The translations under genes and the position numbers were made by a program. From positions 52,329 to 116,328 of the forward strand of contig PLRJ01000087.1 of assembly GCA_003163855.1 (NCBI GenBank): a DNA stretch of 64,000 nt, read 5' to 3'. The notes under the pieces are model-generated. The model was not told the origin of the DNA. It did not search any database and worked only from the letters and a program-made list of their open reading frames with translations. This stretch comes from Bryobacterales bacterium. GTDB lineage: Bacteria > Acidobacteriota > Terriglobia > Bryobacterales > Bryobacteraceae. Positions 54,248 to 62,766 of this stretch are shown here, piece after piece. How positions within the stretch are numbered: the first letter of the stretch is position 1; each line of letters starts with the position of its first letter.

Positions 54248-54588
54248 GTGAAAGCCTTTGTTTATAAAGGCAGGAATGAAGTCGCTGTCGAGAATGTGCC
54301 CGATCCTAAGATGGAAGGCCCGACCGACGCGATTATAAAGATCACAACTGCACCTGGAGCAAGAGCATATCCATCGGCCAAGGCCAGGCTCCGGTGAAGA
54401 AGTACAACCTCTACCTTCGTAACCTTATCGTTGCCGCCAAGGCCAAGCCAAGCTTCATCGTCAGCCAGCCCCTGCCGTTAAGCAAGGCCCCCGAGGCTTA
54501 TGAACACTTCGACAAACGCGGCGAGGGCACCGGGCAGGATTGGACCAAAGTAGTTCTAAAACCTGAACTCGATCGCAAAGCCGCTTGA
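54248..54588 (+). pseudogene. Decayed zinc-dependent alcohol dehydrogenase with large internal deletion
   Basis: The first ~37 codons from a GTG at 54248 read KAFVYKGRNEVAVENVPDPK..PTDAIIKITT, the N-terminus of the formaldehyde-dehydrogenase-like MDR family. The frame then changes, and in another frame GQAPVKKYNLYLRNLIVAAK, KPSFIVSQPLPLSKAPEAYEHFDKR and KVVLKPELD give the C-terminus of the same family. The zinc-binding and NAD-binding parts (~250 residues) are missing. This is a deletion relic and should be non-functional. Confidence 0.85.
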
Positions 54589-54601
54589 TGACCAATTCCT
54601 T

Positions 54602-54629
54602 GGGACGCTGCTGGTTCTAGTAGCGTCCC
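54602..54629. terminator. Long hairpin between convergent gene ends
   Basis: GGGACGCTGCTG (54602-54613) pairs with TAGTAGCGTCCC (54618-54629) over 12 positions, two of them G-T, around a GTTC loop. It includes the stop of the minus-strand gene and follows the plus-strand relic. No strong T-run follows on either strand, so its efficiency is uncertain. Confidence 0.5.
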
Positions 54630-55033
54630 TACCTTGTATAAATCAACGTACGTCCTTTCGGAGCCTTCGCCGTCACCCGCTCCCGCTTCAACTTCGCTCC
54701 GCCCTCAATCAAGCTCCACCTCTCGGTCGCCTTCAGAATCTTCCCGCGCTCATGCTCCTCGATGTCGAAGAACAACTCTCCGCCGCTCTGCCACAGAACC
54801 ACCGTGCGAAACTCATCTCCATCGATGCCCGTTGACGTCGATTCTTTCCCGTCTGTGGTGTAACGCTGCAGAGCCCGCTTGCCTTTGTTCAACGTTTCCA
54901 CGACCAACTCCGGATCGTGATGTTCAATCCGCAGCGTCGCGCCGCCCTCTATCTTCCATGTACCGCTAAAATCCGGTCGCTGACCCGCTAGTAACACGGG
55001 CAGCATGCAAAGCAACAGCAGCAATTTTCGCAA
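54629..55033 (-). CDS. Small secreted protein of the 'PDFSGTW' type
   Basis: A 134-residue exported protein starting at a TTG (55033) with a signal peptide KLLLLLCMLPVLLAG, followed by QRPDFSGTWKIEGG. This start is very common in short secreted acidobacterial proteins of beta-sheet, lipocalin-like make-up. The rest alternates beta-strand segments (LRIEHHDPELVVETL, GELFFDIEEHERG). No function can be given. It is convergent with the dehydrogenase relic. Confidence 0.7.
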   Translation of the reverse strand: MRKLLLLLCMLPVLLAGQRPDFSGTWKIEGGATLRIEHHDPELVVETLNKGKRALQRYTTDGKESTSTGIDGDEFRTVVLWQSGGELFFDIEEHERGKILKATERWSLIEGGAKLKRERVTAKAPKGRTLIYTR

Positions 55034-55155
55034 CTTACTCCACTTCCATCATCAGCAGCCCATCATCTCATCGGTGCCTTGAATTCCAATTCAGCTGCAA
55101 GTGATGGCCTCCGCGTAATCGAAATTCCGATACACTGTTGGGCAGCCTGATTACC

Positions 55156-56826
55156 ATGAAAAGCAACAGACGCCACTTCGTCCGCACCCTCGGAACCAGT
55201 TCAGCCGGACTCGCGCTGAGCACAACACTCACCGCAACCCCGCAAACCACCGCTCCAGAACCACAGGACGGCCCCGTCCTGCTTGTCGGCGACAACATCG
55301 CCGTCACCCAGACCGAATACGGAAAGGTCAGAGGCTATAGCCTCCGAGGAATCTACCATTTCCTCGGAATGCCTTACGGAGCCGATACCTCCGGCGCCAA
55401 TCGCTTCATGCCGCCGCAGAAGCCCAAACCCTGGACGGAAATCTACCCGGCGCTCTGGTGGGGCAATTCCGCGCCTCAAAACATGGAGAACCGCTATGAA
55501 AACAAATACGCCTCCTTCCGCGACCATTGGAACTACGACGACGTAAGTGAAGACTGCCTGCGCATCAACATCTTCACTCCTGCAATCAACGACGGTAAGA
55601 AAAGGCCCGTCCTCTTCTGGATTCATGGCGGCGGCTTCGTGAACGGCAACGCCATCGAACAGGATGGCTATAACGGCGAGAACTTCGCGCGTCTTGGCGA
55701 CGTGGTCTTTTGCTCCATCAATCACCGGCTCGGTCCGCTGGGCTTCTGCAATCTCGCTTCCGTCGGCGGAGACAAATTCGCCGCCTCGGGCAACGTCGGC
55801 ATGCTCGATATTGTGGCCGCTCTCGAATGGGTGCGCGATAACATCGCCAACTTCGGCGGCGATCCCGCAAACGTCACCATCATGGGCCAGTCCGGCGGCG
55901 GCGCGAAAGTCTGCATCCTCACCGCCATGCCTTCCGCGAAGGGTCTGTTCCACAAAGCCGTCGTACTAAGCGGTGCATCCAGAAAGTCCGGAGAGATGAT
56001 CGCTTCCGAAAACCTGGGCGCCGCCGTAGTCAAAGAAGCGGGTCTCACTTCAGATGATTTGGCGAAGCTGCAGTCCATGCCTTGGAAAGACTTCTACGCC
56101 GTTGCCACGCGAGCGCAGCAGGCCATGGCCAAGAGCGGTGCGCGCGGCGCCGGATTCAGCCCGGTCATTGATGGCAAAATTCTTCCTCAGCACCCCTACT
56201 TCCCCGCGGCATCACCCACCGCGGCCGATGTCCCGATGATCATCAGTTCGGTTCAGAACGAGCAATCACCAAGTTGGGCCGATTCGTCACTGGAATCGAT
56301 CACGCTCGACCAGGTGGTGGAAAAAGTCAAAGCGAGAGCCGGTTTCGGTGCTGGCTATGGAGACAAAGCACGGGACATAGTGGAGTCCTACGCCAAGGCG
56401 TTTCCAGGCCGGAAGCCGGTCGAGATCTGGTCGCTGGTCAGCAGCAATCGCGAAAGCGTTGTGGAACTGGCGGACGTGAAATCGCAACAGCCCGCCCCTG
56501 TGTACGTCAACTGGTTCACCTGGCAGCCGCCGCTGTTCGATAACCGCATGCGTGCGTTTCACTGTGTGGATATCAGTTTCTGGTTCTACAACACCGACCT
56601 GATGCTGACTCACACCGGCGGCGGCGCAAAACCACGAGCGCTATCGACAAAAATGGCCGGCGCCCTGCTGCAGTTCATGAAGACGGGCGATCCCAATGGC
56701 GCCAATCTTCCCGAATGGCCGAAGTACTCGGCAGCTCTCGGTCAGACGATGATTTTCGATAACATTTGCGAAGCGAAGAACGATCCGGATAAAGAGGCCA
56801 GGAAAGCGCTGCCGGCTTTGGCTTGA
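55156..56826 (+). CDS. Type B carboxylesterase with Tat-type signal
   Basis: A 556-residue alpha/beta hydrolase of the para-nitrobenzyl esterase family. The ATG at 55156 is chosen because SNRRHFVRTLGTSSAGLALS gives a twin-arginine signal. Marks are YGKVRGYSLRGIYHFLGMPYG, EDCLRINIFTP, FWIHGGGFVNG (oxyanion hole), the nucleophile elbow MGQSGGGAK (Ser ~246) and MRAFHCVDISFWF (catalytic His ~469). GQSGGG differs from the usual GESAGG but is known in related bacterial enzymes. It should hydrolyse an ester or carbamate outside the cytoplasm. Stands alone between a convergent/divergent pair, with no clear partner. Confidence 0.9.
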   Translation: MKSNRRHFVRTLGTSSAGLALSTTLTATPQTTAPEPQDGPVLLVGDNIAVTQTEYGKVRGYSLRGIYHFLGMPYGADTSGANRFMPPQKPKPWTEIYPALWWGNSAPQNMENRYENKYASFRDHWNYDDVSEDCLRINIFTPAINDGKKRPVLFWIHGGGFVNGNAIEQDGYNGENFARLGDVVFCSINHRLGPLGFCNLASVGGDKFAASGNVGMLDIVAALEWVRDNIANFGGDPANVTIMGQSGGGAKVCILTAMPSAKGLFHKAVVLSGASRKSGEMIASENLGAAVVKEAGLTSDDLAKLQSMPWKDFYAVATRAQQAMAKSGARGAGFSPVIDGKILPQHPYFPAASPTAADVPMIISSVQNEQSPSWADSSLESITLDQVVEKVKARAGFGAGYGDKARDIVESYAKAFPGRKPVEIWSLVSSNRESVVELADVKSQQPAPVYVNWFTWQPPLFDNRMRAFHCVDISFWFYNTDLMLTHTGGGAKPRALSTKMAGALLQFMKTGDPNGANLPEWPKYSAALGQTMIFDNICEAKNDPDKEARKALPALA

Positions 56827-56937
56827 ATTTAAGGATGCGGGCGCGACCTCCAGAACCTTCCCCTTCCGGGTCGAAATCCAGGTCGAAAGCCTAGCCCGAT
56901 TTGTCCCGCCTGTGGCAAACTAAGCGACAATAATCCG

Positions 56938-59391
56938 ATGGAGGTTTCGAAAACGGGCTCATTCGAAGGATTCCTGCAAGTCGTCGGCAAAATCAAAACC
57001 CCCCGCGACATCGCTCTTCTCCTCGAATACATCGTCGAGGTGGCGAAAGCCGACGGCGCCGTTCTGTGGCGTCTCGCACCAGGCTCAGTACTTGAAAAAT
57101 CCGAAAAACGCGGCCGCTTTCTTCCCATTGCTACCTGGTGCCGCTTTGATGATGTCCTGCCCTGGTACTACTTGCCCGCCCACTCGGTTACCGGCGAGGT
57201 CTGGCTCAACCGAAACGAAAAACCCTACTACATAGTAGAATCTCTCGAAACCGACCCGCTTGTTCCAGCCGAAGCCCGGCGCCTGCTGCTGACTCGCTGG
57301 AACATGCAATACTGCGCTTCTATTCCCATTCGCCAGTCGCCTCAAGGGTTCATCGAATCCGTCACATTCTATCGGCGGTCCAGCCCCATCGAAGCTCCTG
57401 CGTTGCAGTTGGCCATCCCGCTCGTTCAGGAATTGCCCACTCTCTATCAACTCGCGCGAGACCGTCTGGCGTTGGAATTTCTCACCGGCCTGAATAAAAA
57501 CCTCCGCTTCCTTGATGCCGGGGCCGCCCCGCGGAAAACCACCCTTACTAAGGTAAAAGCGCGCCTTCATCGGGTATGCAACGATCTCGAATCGTTCTTC
57601 AACGTAACCGAAGCCAGCATCCTCCTGGCCGTTGATTATAGAAATGCACGCGAGTTTCCCGTTCAAGCTCAGGTCTGGAAATGGCCAGGCAGCCCCTATG
57701 CCAAAACCTACAAACGCGGCCAAGGTATTACGGGTTGGGTCCTGGCAAATCAGATGCCCCTTCGAATATCCGATCTTGTTCGCTTTGGCGAAGACCGGGA
57801 ATGGATTCTTTCCCAACACTCGGGCCTTGAATGGGAGGATCTGTTGGACATTAAAAAACAGGTTCGGGAAAAGTTCGGTCTCCCGCCCGGCTGCGACGAA
57901 CGCGAACTCCCCATGGCCTCTTTCGTTTGTGTCCCCGTGGTTCTCAACGAACTGCTCGGAGTCATTCGCTGCTGCGGCCGCAACTCAAGTCCCTGGACCT
58001 TTGAGGAGTCCGATATCCGGCTCCTGGAACTGGTAGCGCAATTTGTCGGCAGTTGGTGGCTCGATCAATTGGAGGCTATCGAACTCCAGGGCGACAGTGA
58101 CCAATTGAGAAAATTGGTAGACGATGTCACCCGCCTGCATCAGCGTGCTGCGCAAAGACTTGTAAGGGAGTCGAAACCCACCGACTTCTTATTGTCCGAG
58201 ACCCTGCGCACAGCCATGGCGTCACTGAACGAAGTGGATCACGGCAGCCTTCGCCTTATCGACTTCGACAGCAACGAGTTGTACTACAAGGTGCAGTTGG
58301 GTGAGCTTTGGAAGCGGCTCCCCGGCGCCATGACGCGGCGTTTTTCGCTTGACCCTGCTAACCAGAAGTCCGCCGGGTCTTTCGTTGTCAAGAACGAAAA
58401 ATTCAGGCTCGTTAACAGCCCCGAAACCGACGATTGGGAACTGCCTGTCCTGACCGACGTAAAAAGAAAACTTTACGTGCCCGTCAAGGGCGGCGGCAAA
58501 ATTCTCGGCGTCCTCGATCTCGGGCGAACCTCCGAAATAGATTTCCAGGAACGCGATGCCGCCATCGCCGAAAACTTTGCCGCTCAGTTGGGCCTCTACA
58601 TCCATCTGGACGAACAGTTGGAAGGCCGCCGTCGCGATCAAAAACGCTTGCAGGACGAACAGGAAACGCAGCTTCGTACCTTTGAAAATTTGCGTCATCA
58701 GATCTATGGCCCGGTGGGAACCGCGGCCATGACCTTGGCGCGCGTGTCGAGGAATCCGTCACTTAGCCAGGAGATTAGGCGCGATCTGGCTCTCGCCCGG
58801 GGCGACGCCCTGCGCGCGGCTGTAATGGTGCGAAGTCTCGAACTATTTGCCGCCCTCGCAACCGATCAACCCCCACGGGTTCGACCCGAGCGCTTGCAGG
58901 AAGATTGGCTGTTCAACCGCCTCTCCGAATTGACTGAACACCAGCAGGCGCTCCGTTCCCGCCAAAAAATAACCTTCTTTGTCAAAAAAGGAGGTATGGA
59001 GTCGCTCAGCTATAATCCCGTCCTCTGCGATCTGAATCTGTTGGAGCACGCCCTTTCCAATCTTCTTGATAACGCGGGAAAATACAGCAACCGGGGCTCC
59101 AGGGTATTAGTTACGTGCGGAACCATGGACCACGAAAAGTTCTTTTATATTGCTGTCCAAAATCAAGGCTTCCGTATTGAAAAGGAAGATGTCGCGAAAA
59201 TGGCGGAAAGGGGCTGGCGGAGCGATCTCGCCTGGAGCGTTTCAGCCGACGGTGCGGGCATTGGTTTATACTTCGTCGATGCAATAATGAAGGCTCATAA
59301 GGGGAAACTTCAGATCTCGCCTACCAATTCCCTTGGTGTGAATGACGTGCGCTTAATTTTTCCAGCCTCAGTGGTGTCCCTTGCAAATTAA
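56938..59391 (+). CDS. Multi-GAF sensor histidine kinase
   Basis: An 817-residue cytoplasmic protein with no membrane helix. Three GAF-like domains are suggested: ~10-165, ~180-370 (ASILLAVDYRN; GQGITGWVLAN; VCVPVVLNELLGVIRC) and ~400-560 (LRLIDFDSNELYY; LYVPVKGGGKILGVLDLGR). A coiled linker leads to the dimerisation region with ENLRHQIYGPVGTAAM, where the His is the probable phospho-site although the usual H-E/D-L-R/K-T/N-P order is not kept. The ATPase domain has HALSNLLDNAGKYSN (N box) and GAGIGLYFVDAIMKAHKG (G box). It overlaps the next gene, an atypical receiver, by 11 bp. Confidence 0.87.
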   Translation: MEVSKTGSFEGFLQVVGKIKTPRDIALLLEYIVEVAKADGAVLWRLAPGSVLEKSEKRGRFLPIATWCRFDDVLPWYYLPAHSVTGEVWLNRNEKPYYIVESLETDPLVPAEARRLLLTRWNMQYCASIPIRQSPQGFIESVTFYRRSSPIEAPALQLAIPLVQELPTLYQLARDRLALEFLTGLNKNLRFLDAGAAPRKTTLTKVKARLHRVCNDLESFFNVTEASILLAVDYRNAREFPVQAQVWKWPGSPYAKTYKRGQGITGWVLANQMPLRISDLVRFGEDREWILSQHSGLEWEDLLDIKKQVREKFGLPPGCDERELPMASFVCVPVVLNELLGVIRCCGRNSSPWTFEESDIRLLELVAQFVGSWWLDQLEAIELQGDSDQLRKLVDDVTRLHQRAAQRLVRESKPTDFLLSETLRTAMASLNEVDHGSLRLIDFDSNELYYKVQLGELWKRLPGAMTRRFSLDPANQKSAGSFVVKNEKFRLVNSPETDDWELPVLTDVKRKLYVPVKGGGKILGVLDLGRTSEIDFQERDAAIAENFAAQLGLYIHLDEQLEGRRRDQKRLQDEQETQLRTFENLRHQIYGPVGTAAMTLARVSRNPSLSQEIRRDLALARGDALRAAVMVRSLELFAALATDQPPRVRPERLQEDWLFNRLSELTEHQQALRSRQKITFFVKKGGMESLSYNPVLCDLNLLEHALSNLLDNAGKYSNRGSRVLVTCGTMDHEKFFYIAVQNQGFRIEKEDVAKMAERGWRSDLAWSVSADGAGIGLYFVDAIMKAHKGKLQISPTNSLGVNDVRLIFPASVVSLAN

Positions 59392-59863
59392 GCTGGTCCT
59401 GATAGAAGATTCGGAACGCTATATTCGGGAACTGCTTGGCCTGTTTGAGCAGGAGCTTCAGCTCTCACCTGACGAAGTCCTCGTCATTACTTCTGAAGCT
59501 GATTTTTACAAGGAGATCGCTAATTGGAGCCAGGAACCGCCGGCCGCTTTTGTAATCGACGTAATGATTCCATTTGCATTTCCCAACGAGCCGACTGACC
59601 ACGTTCCCCTAGAACTACAGAAAAAAGCACTGGCTGATAAGTTCTATCGCGCGGGCATTCGATGCGCCTACTATCTGCTTTCAAAGCCCGCTCTAGCCGC
59701 CGTGCCGATGTTTGTTCATTCTATTCTGACCGATGCGGAGCTTGCGTCCGACAAAGCCTATGAACCGCCGCGATCCTCTAACGTCACCATTTGCCCAAAA
59801 GAGGCCAATGGACATGGCATCGTCAAGCTCTTACGCGAGCTGCCGTCGTTACGCCGCAATTAA
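59381..59863 (+). CDS. Atypical stand-alone receiver-like protein
   Basis: A 160-residue protein from a TTG at 59381. The start KLVLIEDSERYIRELL has the acidic pair of a receiver, and AAFVIDVMIPF holds the probable phospho-acceptor Asp; CPKE near the end could supply the conserved Lys. The segment after the Asp is longer than usual (PNEPTDHVPLELQKKALADKF). No output domain. It is the likely partner of the overlapping kinase gene. Its stop lies 15 bp inside the convergent XRE gene. Confidence 0.72.
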   Translation: MQIKLVLIEDSERYIRELLGLFEQELQLSPDEVLVITSEADFYKEIANWSQEPPAAFVIDVMIPFAFPNEPTDHVPLELQKKALADKFYRAGIRCAYYLLSKPALAAVPMFVHSILTDAELASDKAYEPPRSSNVTICPKEANGHGIVKLLRELPSLRRN

Positions 59864-61048
59864 TCTGGAGCTGCAGTTGTACCATTCATGAGTTGCTGCG
59901 GCTCCGATTTTTTCCAGGGGCCTATCGCTCAGGTCTTTATGCGCAGCACTCTCTTCCTCGTCGATAATCGTCTGCGCCCAATGCACCCGGTCTCTTATGG
60001 GAACTTCCCGGTTCATCGCGAGCCTCTCGAATGCCTCCGCTCTGGCGCGCTTTAACTTGTGATTCCTCTGCCCCTTGGGAATCGCGGTAACCAAGGTCAA
60101 AACGTCAACGGGAGTCAATAACTTCCCCCAATCCACCAGCTCCTCCGCCATCTCCAACTCCCCCAGAACAGCCACCAAATCAATAGCCGCCAGCCGCACC
60201 CGCCCTGACACGCTTTCCCAAATCTCCTTCAGCATGGGAAGCAAACTCCTCACCGCCCTGCCAATCTCCAAATACCCGGCTGGAAGATTCGCACTCACTC
60301 GGAACAGTTCCGCCGCCGCCGCATCCCCGCCATCGGGATCGCTCAAAATTTCACCAAATCTCTCCGGCGCTAGACACTCGGCACAAGCCTCCGCCAGCCG
60401 CTTGGCCCAATCGCCGTGCCTCGCATCGCGCGGCAAAGCGTAATACAAGGCTTTATGAGCCGGTTCGTCTTGGTGCGGCAGACCATACCCTCTCAGCCAC
60501 CGAATCAGCGGCACAATCCGGTCCTCCACCGGGCGCGCCAGCACTGCTACAAATTCATCGTCGAAATTGGCAAATTCTTCCACATCGTCAGGCTCAATCG
60601 CGGCCTCTTCAGCCTCGTCACTGATATGCCCATTCTTCAAAACAGCCGGCAGTTCCAACCCTTGCAGTTTCAGCAGCCGGGCAATTTCAGCATCCGCGTG
60701 GAAACTATTCCGGTTCAACCCCGCCTCACTAAAAGCTCCCGATTCGCCAATCAGGCTGCCAAACTCTTCAAAGGAAACCTTCAGCCGCAGATCGAACGCC
60801 GCTGCCAGTTGCTTCAGCACCCGGATGCTATGCGCCCCATACTCCACGTCCTCCATTCGGCTGATTGCCGATTGCGTCGTGCTCGCTTTCCGCGCCAGAT
60901 CCGACTGTTTCCAACCCCGCGCCAGGCGCAAGGCCGCAATCTGCAGAGCCAAAGACGTATCTAAGTAATCCTCCGCCCAGTTTCTGCGGTATTCTGCGTC
61001 GACAAATTCGCGCGCGAGTTCGCGCGCCTGTTCTTCATCACCATTCAT
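59849..61048 (-). CDS. XRE-family antitoxin-like regulator with a long helical C-terminal domain
   Basis: A 399-residue protein, far longer than the ~100 residues of a usual HigA. The N-terminus has LQIAALRLARGWKQSDLARKAS, STTQSAISRMED and HSIRVLKQLAAAF, a helix-turn-helix of the XRE type. The remaining ~270 residues are helical and Glu/Ala/Leu-rich, like a HEAT-type array (IVPLIRWLRGYG; VSGRVRLAAIDLVAVLGEL), with no family I can name. It follows the toxin gene by 11 bp and probably represses this operon and neutralises the toxin. Its 3' end overlaps the convergent receiver gene by 15 bp. Confidence 0.82.
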   Translation of the reverse strand: MNGDEEQARELAREFVDAEYRRNWAEDYLDTSLALQIAALRLARGWKQSDLARKASTTQSAISRMEDVEYGAHSIRVLKQLAAAFDLRLKVSFEEFGSLIGESGAFSEAGLNRNSFHADAEIARLLKLQGLELPAVLKNGHISDEAEEAAIEPDDVEEFANFDDEFVAVLARPVEDRIVPLIRWLRGYGLPHQDEPAHKALYYALPRDARHGDWAKRLAEACAECLAPERFGEILSDPDGGDAAAAELFRVSANLPAGYLEIGRAVRSLLPMLKEIWESVSGRVRLAAIDLVAVLGELEMAEELVDWGKLLTPVDVLTLVTAIPKGQRNHKLKRARAEAFERLAMNREVPIRDRVHWAQTIIDEEESAAHKDLSDRPLEKIGAAATHEWYNCSSRLIAA

Positions 61049-61059
61049 GTCGTTCCCGT

Positions 61060-61470
61060 TTATGTCGTTCCTGCGTCCCGCTGGCCCAGTTGGCCGTGCT
61101 GCACCCGCCGCTTGGCCGGACTCGAAAGAATCTCGCTGCGCCGCCGAAGCGCCCTCTCCTCGGTCTCCTCCGGCAGCCGGTCGCCTTTCTCAATCGCCCC
61201 AAGCAGCAAGGTGTACTCCGCATGATTGTTCACCGGCCCCCGGCACAAATGGGGCCGCAGCATCACCGATGCGTTCACGCGCAGCTTCCATATGCTTTCT
61301 CGCACCGGGCCAGCCAGCAGATGCGTCGCCCTCGCCAACTCATGGCTTATTTGCGTCAAACGAAGCAGCTTCTGTTCCAACCGCGCCCGATCAGGCTTTT
61401 GCAGCGTCGCCGTCCAGTCCAGAATGTCGTTCTGGCCTTTCTCCGTTACAAAATCAAACAAGGAAAGCAT
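61060..61470 (-). CDS. RelE/HigB-like toxin (phage Gp49-like family)
   Basis: A 136-residue protein (ATG at 61470; a TTG at 61482 that overlaps the upstream stop is also in frame). Marks are FVTEKGQNDILDWTATL, RLEQKLLRLTQI, LLAGPVRESIWKLRVN and LLLGAIEKGDRLPEETEERALRRR, the core of the Gp49/HigB toxin family, which cleaves mRNA at the ribosome. The LR..L segment normally reads 'LRILY/F'; here it is VMLRPHLC. The toxin gene precedes the antitoxin gene, the HigBA order. Confidence 0.82.
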   Translation of the reverse strand: MLSLFDFVTEKGQNDILDWTATLQKPDRARLEQKLLRLTQISHELARATHLLAGPVRESIWKLRVNASVMLRPHLCRGPVNNHAEYTLLLGAIEKGDRLPEETEERALRRRSEILSSPAKRRVQHGQLGQRDAGTT

Positions 61471-61478
61471 ATCATATC

Positions 61479-62519
61479 TCAAATTTGCGATTCAAGCGGA
61501 ATTTGATCGGCATCTACCATCCAATTCTCGGGTATATCCCGAAGCGTAGCCTTCAGATACCCTAAATGATCGTTTCGCCTGCTCCGAATCGCCTTCATCT
61601 TCAGAAATTTTCGTGGATTCGTCATGCCCCATCGCCGCCCCGCCGCCGCAAAAAACTCGGGCCGCCAGCGAAACGGCGCGTGAATCCATTCCCGGCTGCA
61701 CGAATACCCTGCCGCCGGCTCGCCGTCAGCCTCAACCAGGTTCAGAATGAACCCGCCATAACCCGCTTCGGTCTGCCCCGGAAGGGGAAAATGGAGCGGG
61801 TTCCTGCCGCTATCCAACTGCGTTGGCCGGTACAGCGGCGGCATGCCGTCCCGGGCGCCATACTTTAAAACCACAATCGCCTGCGGGTATTTGTGGTCTG
61901 CCTCACACCCGACAAACCGCAGCCATTCATCCGGCGACCTCGGATGCTGCTCCAGCACCTGGCGCAGCCGGCTCCACTCCGCCACCCAAACCGGTTTATA
62001 AGGTTCCCATTCTTCGTGGTACTTGGCCACTGCCCGAAACACCCGCTCCAGGAATTCATCCTGCTCGCTCGCGGACCGTTCCATCTGCTCTTTCAGCCAG
62101 GTGTCGCACGCAGGCGCCTCATTCGGCATAGCGCCGCGGAATTCCTGTCTCATCCTCTCCGTTTGCCACGAAAGGTTCAGCACCGTCCCGAATTCCGTCA
62201 CCCCTCGCAACCACCGGCTGCCCGGCTCAATCTCATTTCCCCTATTCAGTTCAGAATCTAAAAAGGATCCCTCCACCTCCCATCCTTGCTCCCGGACAAT
62301 CCGCTTCCTGTAACCGTCCAAGCTGTCAGCCAGGTTGCGAACAAACTTTTTCGCCACCAGTTCGTCAACCACCCCCTCAAAGTGACCCTGCCGCTCTGCC
62401 GAGACACGGCTGTCCCACTCCACATTCCGCGCCAAAAAACGTGGCCGCTCCGCATCTACCTTCGATTTGGAAATGAATCGACTGAGCGTCGAGCCGCATG
62501 GTCTCTCAAAAGCAGTCAC
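61479..62519 (-). CDS. Unknown 346-residue protein at the head of the toxin-antitoxin operon
   Basis: Starts at a GTG (62519) with GAGGG 6 bases before it. The stop overlaps a possible toxin start (TTGA), so it is likely translated with the toxin. No family recognised. The C-terminal part is rich in Trp, Arg and Pro with well-formed strands (YPQAIVVLKYGARDG; GYGGFILNLVEADG; IHAPFRWRPEFFAAAGRRWGM). The N-terminal ~120 residues are mostly helical and charged (KKFVRNLADSLDGYRKRIV). No membrane segment. The tight coupling suggests that it acts with the toxin-antitoxin pair. Confidence 0.65.
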   Translation of the reverse strand: MTAFERPCGSTLSRFISKSKVDAERPRFLARNVEWDSRVSAERQGHFEGVVDELVAKKFVRNLADSLDGYRKRIVREQGWEVEGSFLDSELNRGNEIEPGSRWLRGVTEFGTVLNLSWQTERMRQEFRGAMPNEAPACDTWLKEQMERSASEQDEFLERVFRAVAKYHEEWEPYKPVWVAEWSRLRQVLEQHPRSPDEWLRFVGCEADHKYPQAIVVLKYGARDGMPPLYRPTQLDSGRNPLHFPLPGQTEAGYGGFILNLVEADGEPAAGYSCSREWIHAPFRWRPEFFAAAGRRWGMTNPRKFLKMKAIRSRRNDHLGYLKATLRDIPENWMVDADQIPLESQI

Positions 62520-62766
62520 CGGTAACCCTCGCGAGTGGAAATTGGAGATTAGGATACAACAAAATAGAGTCCCTAATCGAATCGCGAGAAAATCCCATCC
62601 GCTCGCTCATACCGAGTCACAAACGACGAAAAAAAGATGGAACATAGCTGTGGCCTGTGGCAAGCGCTCTGTGCGAAATGCTCTCCCGCAGTGTTAGACA
62701 CGAGCGCTGATTCGGGCCATAAGCTACTAATGATAGATAGGGAGTGCGCCAATACCTGCGCCTACG

